DNA of 64,000 bases from Legionella busanensis (GTDB lineage: Bacteria; Pseudomonadota; Gammaproteobacteria; Legionellales; Legionellaceae). Made by a program: the position numbers and the translations under genes. Positions 9,104-17,460 of the stretch are shown piece by piece (within the stretch, counting starts at the first letter, position 1; the number at the start of each line of letters is the position of its first letter). The DNA lies in assembly GCF_900461525.1 (NCBI RefSeq), contig NZ_UGOD01000001.1, positions 2,945,001-3,009,000 on the forward strand, given 5' to 3'. The notes under the pieces were generated by a model. It searched no databases. It was not told where the DNA came from and saw only the letters and a list, made by a program, of their open reading frames with translations.

Positions 9104-10231
9104 ATGAGTAATGTTAATTTAATGCCTGATGAACCTTCACGTTTTACTCCTATATTTATGGATAAAATGTTACAACATGCTGAAACATTAAGCGCATCAG
9201 ACATCACTATTCAAACAGGCTCACCTATTTATGCCGAAGTATATGGTAGGTTATTAAGGATAACTAAGCGCAGTTTATCTAATACGGAATTAGGTGATTT
9301 AATAAACTCAATTTATGGCCCCAATGCTACAACACAACTTTTATCAGGCAAAGATATTGATACTCATTATGAATTCCGTCCTAATCGTGGCGTTCGGTAT
9401 CGCTATCGGGTTAACGGAACTTCTTGCCTAGTTGAAGGCCATGATGCTATTCAAATTACACTAAGAACTATTCCAACAACACCGCCTAGATTAGAAACAA
9501 TGGGCCTACCCGATAATATAGTAGAAGCGATTGCCCCCCAAGAAGGTATTGTTTTTATAACAGGCGCTACTGGATCAGGAAAATCAACGCTACTTGCTTC
9601 TATTATTCGAAATTTAATTGAAAGTGAAAATTCTAACCGCAAAGTCCTCACTTATGAAGCGCCCATAGAATTCGTTTATGATGAAATTGAGACAATTTCT
9701 GCTATTGTAAGTCAATCAGAAATTCCACGTCATTTACCTAGCTTTGCTGAAGGAGTGCGTAATGCATTGCGACGTAAACCAAGGCTAATCATGGTTGGCG
9801 AGTGCAGGGATGCAGAAACAATTAGCGCAGCTTTAGAAGCTGCCTTAACAGGGCACCCTGTTTATACAACCCTTCATACTTCAGGGGTAGCAGAAACGAT
9901 GCGCCGGCTAGTAACTTCCTTTGCAGGTGAAGAACGTGTAGGTCGAACAATTGATATTTTAGAAACAATAAGACTTTGTATTTGGCAGAAATTAGTTCCG
10001 ACGGTTGATGGCAAGCGAGTTGCACTGCGGGAATATTTAATTTTTGATGAAGAAGTACGCGATATTTTGTTAACTGGTGATCCCAATGATGTTACCTCTT
10101 CAACAAGAAAACTTGTTCGGAAACGAGGGCAATTAATGACTGAAGACGCTAGACAAAAATTTGAGGAAGGAATAATCTCTGAACGCGTTTATAAAATAAT
10201 TATTGCCGGGACAAAAGAGTATCAACGTTAG
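9104..10231 (+). CDS. dotB: Dot/Icm type IVB secretion ATPase DotB
   Basis: Cytoplasmic hexameric ATPase (PilT/VirB11 class) that powers the Dot/Icm apparatus. The 375 residues match the family. Walker A GATGSGKST is at 154-162. The Asp box is around YEAPIEFVYDEIE, Walker B is PRLIMVGECRDAET and the His box is GHPVYTTLHTSGV. The N-terminal segment ASDITIQTGSPIYAEV is typical of DotB. It converges on dotA, with only 226 bases between the two stops. Confidence 0.97.
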   Translation: MSNVNLMPDEPSRFTPIFMDKMLQHAETLSASDITIQTGSPIYAEVYGRLLRITKRSLSNTELGDLINSIYGPNATTQLLSGKDIDTHYEFRPNRGVRYRYRVNGTSCLVEGHDAIQITLRTIPTTPPRLETMGLPDNIVEAIAPQEGIVFITGATGSGKSTLLASIIRNLIESENSNRKVLTYEAPIEFVYDEIETISAIVSQSEIPRHLPSFAEGVRNALRRKPRLIMVGECRDAETISAALEAALTGHPVYTTLHTSGVAETMRRLVTSFAGEERVGRTIDILETIRLCIWQKLVPTVDGKRVALREYLIFDEEVRDILLTGDPNDVTSSTRKLVRKRGQLMTEDARQKFEEGIISERVYKIIIAGTKEYQR

Positions 10232-10457
10232 GATAAGACGTTTAAACCAGGTATAAGTTAGTTATTTTTATAACTGGGTAGGTTGGGCGAAACGAAATGT
10301 AGCCTAACAAATTATTAATAGCCTATGTCTTATGACGTAAATTGTTAGACGTTACTATTAAATTTTTACCAGAATAAAAAAGTACATCCTATGTCTCAAC
10401 TTTCTAGATAAAAATAATTTACCAAAACCCTACAAATAAGATTCTTCGGCAAAGATT
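10232..10457. other. Convergent dotB-dotA intergenic region
   Basis: The spacer contains an imperfect hairpin near 10276-10307: GTTGGGC pairs with GCCTAAC around a GAAACGAA-containing loop. The stem resembles the GAAACGAA-type palindrome inside the insertion at 32183-32321. It may end transcription from both sides, but there is no T run. Confidence 0.35.
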
Positions 10458-13415
10458 TTAAGAATCTTTATCAGGTGTTGTAGGCGGACCACTCTGTAGG
10501 CCAGACGAAGCTGATGCACCTCCGCCTGATGAGCCCATCTTTTGTAACTTACTAACACCTTTCATAGCATAACCACTAAGTTGTTTATCTATTTGTTGTG
10601 CAGCGCCTGTGGTTGCCTTAGTTGCCTCACCAACTTTACCCTTAGTATCCTCAGTCCACTGTACTGTTTCTTGGCCAGCTGACTCCGCTTGTCCACCAAT
10701 CCACCGTAAAACTTTATCAGGCAGTACCACAATTAAAGTAAAAGCTTTTTGCACTACAGTAAGGTACATTGTGGTATAAATTATTATTGAGAAAAAGTAG
10801 GCATAAACGCCAGCCCAACCAGAGTAGCCTAAATTGGAATCAGGTTTAATAATATTATTTGGGTCAATATCATTAGAAAAACTAAACGTTGTTTGATTAT
10901 TTTGTAAATATGACAACACATTACTAAAACCTGCATTAATGACCCAAACGCTTACATACGAAAGAGCAATAGCGGCAATATAGCCAATAATCATCATTGA
11001 TGGCCTTAAAAAGACATTCATCAAAATCATAATAGCTTGCTCACCTTTACCAAAGGGCCCTTCTCCTTCAGGATGCGTTACCCCTAAGGCTACAATAGGC
11101 GCCGCTACCATTGCCTCCACCACGGCCATTAACCACCCTATAGAACCAAACGTAAAAATCATATAGGGTAAAAATGGAATATAATAAGCTGTTATAAAAC
11201 CGATAACTAACATGGTTCCTAACCACGCAACTAATAAGGGCATTACTAAGGCAATAAATGGCATAATAAAGATGCCAAATGGAGAAATAGCAAATATAAG
11301 TAGATAAATCCACAATTCATTGGCAAAGTTGATAAAACTAATACCCATATTAGATAATGCAATCACCGGATTCATGCTAGGTTGTTGTAACCAAGCAATA
11401 CTATTTTGGAAAATAACCGTCATGCCTTTGAGAGGCAAATACAAGAATGCCATAATAACGGCATTAAAAAGATTAACCAGCAGCGAGAAAAAGAAATTAA
11501 ATAGGTTTCTTATTAATCCATTGTAAAAAACATCGCCTAGCGCTGCTCCTACACAACCTACCACCTTTATGTGCCCACAAGGAAAATCGATGTGAGGTAA
11601 GCTAATATTGGTTGGATTAAATTTAGGTATAATATTCATTGTAAACTGAGGCGGGGTCATCCCTGGCTGACCTAAATTTAACATAGATGAATTATTGATA
11701 TAACCATAAACTGTACTAGCATTATTACCAGTATACGGACTTATAGGCTGGGCTAAAGTTGGTAGAGCTATACCACTGTTATCACTTCCATATTGGCCAT
11801 TAATTAAACTAACAATATTTACTAACGGCCCTCCATTAGCATTCAACCAGGTACATAAATTTGGATTAGTACTCTTCTGACAGTCATAATTATTAGTACC
11901 AGTAAAAGCCCAAGGAGCAATTTTTTGAAAACTACCTACATCAACATTCGTAGTGTCATTTAAACCAGCGCCTGTATCATAAGTCGTAGTAAGCGAACTA
12001 TTAAGATTAGCTGAATTTAGCTGAGCTAAATTAATAAAATAACTACCAGCCTGCATCCAACCCTGGGCATTTGCCTGATTGATAAATTGCCCTAATTTTC
12101 CTTCAAGATTTGTTTGAATAGCTTGATTCATGATATTAAGGCTTGGCGCCATAACACCCATATAATCACCAATAGCATTTTGGAATTCAGCTCCATTAAA
12201 AAGAGGAGTGGTTGAATTACCCGGTATAGGGCCCCAGCTTGTACAGTTGCTAGTTACACTAGAGTCTGAACATAAAGAATTTGAAGAAGCTGAAAGCGGT
12301 ATACCAAATTGTTGCATAGCCCAAGGCGGTGTATAGGTTGGCGGAGTGCCAGTACTAGTTGTCGGTGGTTTATTGATTAACGGATCATTATTAACCATAA
12401 CTTGAGCGATGAGTGCTAAATCATTATATAGTTGTTGCAGTGCGACAGCACGGGACATCGTTATAGTTTGTATCTCACTAGCATTAAGCTGTTGTGCCAT
12501 TGTCTGGCCATTCTTGGGATTTACTGTATAAAGAGAAGTTGTATCAAAAGCATTCCACATGATAGTGCCACAAACACCATTTAAACTACTGTAAATTGAG
12601 CCCATGGGGAAATTGGGCATCGGCAAGTTCCATGCTCCCTTGTTAGGAAGGCTGTTTTGCATTGCTACGGGATTTACAGTACTGAGAAAGTCAGGAACAG
12701 GTGTATTACAAAATTGATTCATCGGTGAATCATTGGAGTTTTGCAGTAAAAAACATGGACCTGAATCATTTTGTTTTTCATTAAGATACGCTGTCCGCAA
12801 ATTTTCTAAAGTAACTTGTAGGCCATACATGCATACTTGCCCAGTTAAAATCTTCGACGCACCTAAAGGTACGTCCATCAGGGCGGGATTTGGAATAATA
12901 GTAGGAGGAGGAATAGGAGTACTTTGTGGTTGAGCAATTACACCACCTCGAGCAATATAACTTAAAGCTGCTGTCCAAACTTTATCTGCTGCACCAATGC
13001 CTTGAACCACCACCCACATGACAAAAATCTGCATTAAGCAGTAACCTGATGCTTTTGGTATTAGTAAAGCTAAACCTAAGGTTGTCCGGACCGGCACCCA
13101 AACAGAGGACCATTTTTGACCTAGCATTTTACCTTCGTTAGCTGTATTCACAGTTGACACAAGCAAGGTGTACATTGTAACAACGCCCCCTAATGCCAGA
13201 ACAGCTGAATTAAATACGGAAAATATACTGCCAAGAATTTGACTACCAGTACCATGGAGTACACCATCTACCACGCCAAATAGATCACCTAAGAACACGA
13301 CAGAAAAATCACCAGGTGTCGGAGTAAATGTTATACCAGTTGGGTTATTAAAGGATGAAGCCAACGCCAAAGTCGGAAATAGTATAAATAAAAAACTTAA
13401 AATAAGCCTTTTCAT
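10458..13415 (-). CDS. dotA: Dot/Icm inner-membrane protein DotA
   Basis: Large polytopic inner-membrane protein needed for Dot/Icm function. The 985 residues are slightly shorter than the L. pneumophila protein (about 1,050). A signal peptide (1-19) is followed by a first membrane region and a long Asn/Ser/Thr-rich periplasmic segment (about 150-590). A cluster of hydrophobic segments then runs from about 640 to 900. The tail is rich in Gly/Ser (SSGGGASASSG). It starts within the icmV stop (4-base overlap), giving an icmV-dotA operon. The periplasmic part looks the most divergent. Confidence 0.95.
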   Translation of the reverse strand: MKRLILSFLFILFPTLALASSFNNPTGITFTPTPGDFSVVFLGDLFGVVDGVLHGTGSQILGSIFSVFNSAVLALGGVVTMYTLLVSTVNTANEGKMLGQKWSSVWVPVRTTLGLALLIPKASGYCLMQIFVMWVVVQGIGAADKVWTAALSYIARGGVIAQPQSTPIPPPTIIPNPALMDVPLGASKILTGQVCMYGLQVTLENLRTAYLNEKQNDSGPCFLLQNSNDSPMNQFCNTPVPDFLSTVNPVAMQNSLPNKGAWNLPMPNFPMGSIYSSLNGVCGTIMWNAFDTTSLYTVNPKNGQTMAQQLNASEIQTITMSRAVALQQLYNDLALIAQVMVNNDPLINKPPTTSTGTPPTYTPPWAMQQFGIPLSASSNSLCSDSSVTSNCTSWGPIPGNSTTPLFNGAEFQNAIGDYMGVMAPSLNIMNQAIQTNLEGKLGQFINQANAQGWMQAGSYFINLAQLNSANLNSSLTTTYDTGAGLNDTTNVDVGSFQKIAPWAFTGTNNYDCQKSTNPNLCTWLNANGGPLVNIVSLINGQYGSDNSGIALPTLAQPISPYTGNNASTVYGYINNSSMLNLGQPGMTPPQFTMNIIPKFNPTNISLPHIDFPCGHIKVVGCVGAALGDVFYNGLIRNLFNFFFSLLVNLFNAVIMAFLYLPLKGMTVIFQNSIAWLQQPSMNPVIALSNMGISFINFANELWIYLLIFAISPFGIFIMPFIALVMPLLVAWLGTMLVIGFITAYYIPFLPYMIFTFGSIGWLMAVVEAMVAAPIVALGVTHPEGEGPFGKGEQAIMILMNVFLRPSMMIIGYIAAIALSYVSVWVINAGFSNVLSYLQNNQTTFSFSNDIDPNNIIKPDSNLGYSGWAGVYAYFFSIIIYTTMYLTVVQKAFTLIVVLPDKVLRWIGGQAESAGQETVQWTEDTKGKVGEATKATTGAAQQIDKQLSGYAMKGVSKLQKMGSSGGGASASSGLQSGPPTTPDKDS

Positions 13416-13882
13416 GACTTCTCACCTAAAAAACCTTTTCTATACCATTCCTTAAATGTACAGCCTAATTTTCTTTCCTTAATTTGGTAATACCAGAAGT
13501 GATAACGAAATGCCAAAGCAAGAGTAACTAACATAAGCACCAAGCTAATTAGTGCGGCAATAATGCTGCCTGAAAATATATGGTAAATTGCATAGCATAA
13601 AAAACCAAATGCTATTACACACATAAGCATGCTTAAGCGATACAAACCTCGTTTACGGGCTTCTAAATTAGCCTCAGTTAGATTCATCGCAGCCATAGCA
13701 GCTTCAAAATTAGCTGAAGCTTCATTTGAAGAAGTTTTGTTTTTCTGCGGAACAAATAAAAACCTTAAGACACTAGTTAAGTATAGCGTAAATGCATTAA
13801 GACGATCAAAATCAGTCCAAGCTCGAATATTAAAAATCGATTTAAATAAACTACCTACCCTTGATCCTGATTTTTTTTGCAT
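13412..13882 (-). CDS. icmV: Dot/Icm inner-membrane protein IcmV
   Basis: Small inner-membrane Dot/Icm component cotranscribed with dotA. The N-terminal RVGSLFKSIFNIRAWTDFDR is a recognisable IcmV signature. Two membrane segments follow (about residues 83-100 and 104-125). The 156 residues are close to the L. pneumophila length. It is divergent from icmW across a 109-base promoter region. Confidence 0.93.
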   Translation of the reverse strand: MQKKSGSRVGSLFKSIFNIRAWTDFDRLNAFTLYLTSVLRFLFVPQKNKTSSNEASANFEAAMAAMNLTEANLEARKRGLYRLSMLMCVIAFGFLCYAIYHIFSGSIIAALISLVLMLVTLALAFRYHFWYYQIKERKLGCTFKEWYRKGFLGEKS

Positions 13883-13923
13883 AAATTTTACAATTTAAAG
13901 TAATAGACATTTACTATTCTTAC

Positions 13924-13929
13924 TATAAT
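13924..13929 (+). promoter_or_regulatory. Possible -10 element (TATAAT) upstream of icmW
   Basis: A perfect TATAAT hexamer lies 62 bases before the icmW start, in the divergent icmV-icmW spacer. No good -35 stands at 16-18 bases, as would be expected of an activator-dependent promoter. The assignment is by eye only. Confidence 0.35.
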
Positions 13930-13973
13930 ACTATATTAGTTAAATTACGTGCACTTTATCTATCTATAACACC

Positions 13974-13989
13974 GTAAAAAAAGAGTAAA
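13974..13989 (-). promoter_or_regulatory. CpxR-like box between icmV and icmW
   Basis: The sequence GTAAA-N6-GTAAA fits the E. coli CpxR consensus (GTAAA-N5/6-GTAAA). It lies two bases before the icmW ATG and about 92 bases upstream of the icmV start on the other strand. That places it well to activate icmV-dotA, while for icmW it would overlap the ribosome-binding region. CpxR control of icmV-dotA and icmW-icmX is known in L. pneumophila. Because A-rich DNA is common here, chance remains possible. Confidence 0.4.
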
Positions 13990-13991
13990 AA

Positions 13992-14447
13992 ATGCCTGAT
14001 CTTAGTCATGAAGCCTCCGCTCAATACTGGTTTGAGTATGTTGATCCGATGATTTATCGTGTTATTACCTTTATGGAAAGCGTTGAGGATTGGACGCTCG
14101 ACCAAGATCCCAACCTAGAAGAAGCGCTTAAGCGTTTAGGCCAAGAACTCGACGATATCGAAAAAGTCGATATGGGTAATTTAAATCAAGAAGAGACCTT
14201 TATAAGGCTAGTAGGTAATATTAAATCCGGCCGTGGTCTAAGATTACTACAAGCCATTGACACAGTCCATCCAGGCAGTGCTTCGCGAGTTCTTATTCAT
14301 GCTGAAGAGACTACTACAGGTAGCCATGATCCAGCGGGCTTTTTTTTAAAGCGCAATATTACTTTTGAGCGACTGCGTTTACTTGCTCGCGTATTTTCTG
14401 AATATCGGTTAAGGTTAGTAGCTAAAGCTCTTGAAGGGGAAGAATAA
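13992..14447 (+). CDS. icmW: Dot/Icm effector-adaptor protein IcmW
   Basis: Small acidic cytoplasmic protein that pairs with IcmS to present effectors to the DotL coupling complex. The 151 residues equal the L. pneumophila length. Conserved stretches include SAQYWFEYVDPMIYRVI, ESVEDWTLDQDP and SRVLIHAEETTTGSHDPAGF. It starts the icmW-icmX operon, with icmX two bases downstream. Confidence 0.96.
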   Translation: MPDLSHEASAQYWFEYVDPMIYRVITFMESVEDWTLDQDPNLEEALKRLGQELDDIEKVDMGNLNQEETFIRLVGNIKSGRGLRLLQAIDTVHPGSASRVLIHAEETTTGSHDPAGFFLKRNITFERLRLLARVFSEYRLRLVAKALEGEE

Positions 14448-14449
14448 TA

Positions 14450-15946
14450 ATGAAATTAAAATATTTAGTATCAAGCATGTTACTGGCTCTTTCCTCAACT
14501 GTAATAGCCTCACAAAGCACGCCTGCTAATATTACTCCAGCACCAAATAACAATACAGATGATGAAGTTAGTAAAATTGCTACTTATTTACAAAATTTAG
14601 GCCAGTATTTTGGCTATGACCTTACTCAATATTGTACATCCGGCGGCCCTTGCTCAAATAACAGCAGTACAGGAAATTCGAATAATACTGCTAATACTAG
14701 TGGAACAGGCACAACTTCCGCTTCACAAACATTTAGTAATACACTGGTTGATCAAAATACTGCTTACTCTGCTCAGCTTAATCTTTACAATACAGTTTTA
14801 GGCGCAACCGTAGGCGGTGGTACGGGGAATAACGAAGCACCTAGCGCCGCTCAAAATGCTAATCCAATTGTGCCCACAACATTAACTAGTAATAGCAACT
14901 TATCCGGTTTTTCAATTATTAATACACTTTCAGGACAAACTTTTTCGAATCCACCCTATTCTAATCCGTCAAGTCAAGCTTCTTCTGTCTCTCCGCTTAT
15001 TGATCAGCAAACTTACCAGCCTGATCCTGTAAGCCAAGCGATTTTAAATATACTTGCAACACCTAATTATACCTTTTGCGTAGAAAGTGGTAGTAATCTT
15101 ATTTCGCAAAAGTGTCCTTACTTGTATCGCGAAAATATTATCAAAAATGTTGTAGGGCCCTTACCAGGCACCCAAAAAGTTTTTACAGCAGAAGCAAACG
15201 CCCCTTTAATCCCTCAATTAAACATTAATACTTTAATTTCACCATTACTTTATTCCACCACCAGTAATAGTAATACTAACCAAACCACTTCTAACTCGGG
15301 GTTTGATGATTTAACTACTCCAGTTTTAACGGCAAAAACCCAAGTACAACAAGCAGAAAATTTTATTCGCTATGCAACCGGCGCAGTTTTGCCTGTTTCT
15401 CTACCAGATTGGAATACTTATAATAACTTACTTAGTCAAGCCTTGAATTTTAGTAAATCAACACCAATAGCTCAACAGCAAGAAGCTTATGCTCGATTAA
15501 GTACTTATTTAGCAAGGTTGCGTAGTTATGCTGCTCAAACGTCTGTAGGAATAAGTAACCTCTATTACATAATGTCTAAACGTCTTCCTCAAAGTCCATC
15601 TGGCCAACAAGGTGCTCAAACAAGTCAGGCTTTAAATGAATATATTATGGCTAGTTGGCGTCTTTACAATCCTCAAGCACAAGGGACTAGTAATAACCCT
15701 GGCCAACAACAATGGTTGACACAAATTAACCAGGCTTCTAGCGCATCAGTTCAAAAAGAAATAGCGGTTTTATTGGCCGAGATTAACTATCAGCTTTATT
15801 TGATGCGTCAACAACAAGAACGTATATTACTTACTAATTCTATGTTTTTACTTCAGTTTTCTTCGCAAACTCAACCCGATGGATCTACCTTAACAGGGGA
15901 TACCTCTACTACAAATGCAAATAATCTATCGAATACAAGCCAATAA
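14450..15946 (+). CDS. icmX: Dot/Icm secretion protein IcmX
   Basis: Exported Dot/Icm component of the periplasm. A signal peptide (1-20, cut after VIA) is followed by an Asn/Ser/Thr-rich region (about 20-190) and a better conserved half. That half contains PVSLPDWNTYNNL, AYARLSTYLARLRSYAAQTSVG and YQLYLMRQQQERILLTNSM. The 498 residues are a little longer than in L. pneumophila because of the low-complexity part. A strong ribosome site (AAGGGGAAG) lies at the end of icmW. Confidence 0.93.
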   Translation: MKLKYLVSSMLLALSSTVIASQSTPANITPAPNNNTDDEVSKIATYLQNLGQYFGYDLTQYCTSGGPCSNNSSTGNSNNTANTSGTGTTSASQTFSNTLVDQNTAYSAQLNLYNTVLGATVGGGTGNNEAPSAAQNANPIVPTTLTSNSNLSGFSIINTLSGQTFSNPPYSNPSSQASSVSPLIDQQTYQPDPVSQAILNILATPNYTFCVESGSNLISQKCPYLYRENIIKNVVGPLPGTQKVFTAEANAPLIPQLNINTLISPLLYSTTSNSNTNQTTSNSGFDDLTTPVLTAKTQVQQAENFIRYATGAVLPVSLPDWNTYNNLLSQALNFSKSTPIAQQQEAYARLSTYLARLRSYAAQTSVGISNLYYIMSKRLPQSPSGQQGAQTSQALNEYIMASWRLYNPQAQGTSNNPGQQQWLTQINQASSASVQKEIAVLLAEINYQLYLMRQQQERILLTNSMFLLQFSSQTQPDGSTLTGDTSTTNANNLSNTSQ

Positions 15947-15952
15947 AAATAA

Positions 15953-15990
15953 TTAGTTAAAGTTTGATAAGTTTTTCAAACTTTAACTAA
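15953..15990. terminator. Bidirectional hairpin at the icmX 3' end
   Basis: A perfect 15-bp inverted repeat, TTAGTTAAAGTTTGA (15953-15967) with TCAAACTTTAACTAA (15976-15990), has an 8-base loop. It stands between convergent icmX and the glycosyltransferase gene. It includes the stop codon of the latter (15983-15985). The arms are AT-rich and there is no long T tract. Confidence 0.6.
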
Positions 15991-17032
15991 ACTGCAATGC
16001 CTTGTTCTTTCGTTTGATATTTTTAGCAGTTTTTAATTTTTCTAGTACAGCATCTACCGTTACTAATTTCATTGTTTCTTCACCATGTGCATGGGTACCC
16101 CATTTATTCTCCTGTGGCGCTTTTTTAAGGATCTGTTCTACTGCTATAGAATAATAATCAACGGCCAAATCTTGGTAAATATATGGGCCAGACACTTGAG
16201 CACTTGTTACAGCATGTAAAGCTACTACAGGCGTACCTACAGCTGTAGCCATATGAGATGGCCCCGTATCGGGGCACAATAAAACAGTTGCCTGACTTAT
16301 TAGCGCTAAAAGCTGTTTAGGCTTTGTCTTACCAACTAAGTCAAGGCAAGTCACCCGTTTTTGAATTGCATCGGCTAAAAACCGATCGTAATCACCTGGC
16401 CCGCCTGTTAAAATCACTTGCATCTGCCATTGAGATTGTGCATAACGAATTACTTCAACATACCGGTCAATAAGCCAACTTCGCTCTGGCTTACTCGCCG
16501 CTGGGTTAACAAGTAAAACGTCTTGTTCGGAAGTAAGATAAGAAAGTGCCCACTTATAATCCGCTGCTTGAATGGGAAGGTTCCAATTTAATACTTTTTC
16601 TTCAATACCTAAAACGTCAGCAAATTTTAAGAAAGCCTCTAATGTATGGTCATTTCCAGGTTTAATTGTTTCATTAATAAACCATCTATGACCATCCTTA
16701 GCACGTAAGGGATCATAGCCTATCTTTCGTTTTGCTTTAATAAAAGCATAAAGTAAATTAGCTCGAAAACTTGATTGCGCAGCCAGTAAAATATCAAAAT
16801 GACGGCCATTTAATTTTTTTTTAAACTGCCAATAGTCTTTTATAGAATTAGGTTTTGGAATCACAATAAATTCAACATTTTGCATGCCTTCAACTAAGTC
16901 ATAGGCAGGTCTTGAAATAACCCAAGTAATTTTTGCGTGCGGTAAATGGGCTTGCAAAGTACGAATTAAAGGCACTGTCATTAGTACGTCACCTAATGCG
17001 GACAGACGCACAATACAAATAGAATTAATCAT
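15983..17032 (-). CDS. Glycosyltransferase family 9 (heptosyltransferase-like) protein
   Basis: GT9 enzymes add heptose to the lipopolysaccharide core at the inner membrane. The N-terminus INSICIVRLSALGDVLMTVP is the family signature. The nucleotide-sugar site is seen in LVNPAASKPERSW, and the donor loop in LCPDTGPSHMATAVGTPVVALHA (shown here only to locate it, about residues 255-277). The start at 17032 gives a 4-base ATGA overlap with the upstream gene and 349 residues. Whether it acts as heptosyltransferase I, II or III cannot be told by eye. Confidence 0.88.
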   Translation of the reverse strand: MINSICIVRLSALGDVLMTVPLIRTLQAHLPHAKITWVISRPAYDLVEGMQNVEFIVIPKPNSIKDYWQFKKKLNGRHFDILLAAQSSFRANLLYAFIKAKRKIGYDPLRAKDGHRWFINETIKPGNDHTLEAFLKFADVLGIEEKVLNWNLPIQAADYKWALSYLTSEQDVLLVNPAASKPERSWLIDRYVEVIRYAQSQWQMQVILTGGPGDYDRFLADAIQKRVTCLDLVGKTKPKQLLALISQATVLLCPDTGPSHMATAVGTPVVALHAVTSAQVSGPYIYQDLAVDYYSIAVEQILKKAPQENKWGTHAHGEETMKLVTVDAVLEKLKTAKNIKRKNKALQFS

Positions 17033-17220
17033 TTTTTTAGAGTAAAATGGGCACTGCAATAAGGGCAAACTACCTCACCTGTTTTTTCTATGGGAAGATA
17101 TACTTTTGGATGAGCGTTCCATATTTCCATTTCGCCTGTTGGGCAGCTTAATGGTAAATCTTTTGGATAAACGATATATTCTCGCTTTGTACTTGGTGGC
17201 TGTTTATGAGACTGAGACAT
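17029..17220 (-). CDS. Zinc-finger protein, zf-CHCC family
   Basis: A 63-residue protein with the C-x(n)-H-x(n)-C-x2-C arrangement of the zf-CHCC family, related to the C-terminal zinc site of the complex I subunit NDUFS6. Ligands are C26, H36, C52 and C55 (VVCPYCSAHF). It probably binds one zinc ion. It is the first gene of a two-gene unit with the GT9 gene. The role is unknown. Confidence 0.85.
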   Translation of the reverse strand: MSQSHKQPPSTKREYIVYPKDLPLSCPTGEMEIWNAHPKVYLPIEKTGEVVCPYCSAHFTLKK

Positions 17221-17253
17221 ATGATTCTCCTTGGCCTATAAAGTAATATACAA

Positions 17254-17399
17254 TAGCGTTCTTACATAACTAGCATCTTTTTTTACTTTATTGCTGCATT
17301 CCAAATATTTCTACGGTGCTCATTTACTCTCTAAACGCTACCCTCGAAACCTTTGTGTCTTGCTTTAAAGTAAAATCAACAAATTATGCAATAACTCTA
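17254..17399. repeat. MITE-like repeat family 1, copy 1
   Basis: A 146-base non-coding element with imperfect terminal repeats (GCGTTCTTACATA against TATGCAATAACTC), flanked by TA on both sides. Its core (TTTCTACGGTGCTCATTTAC near 17308-17327) is shared with copies at 23412-23555 and, inverted, 63511-63648. It lies between miaA and the zinc-finger gene. Confidence 0.7.
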
Positions 17400-17460
17400 A
17401 TTATTTAAATTGATTAACTAAGTAAAACTTCCTTTAAATTCGCTAAAAGAAGGATTCACT

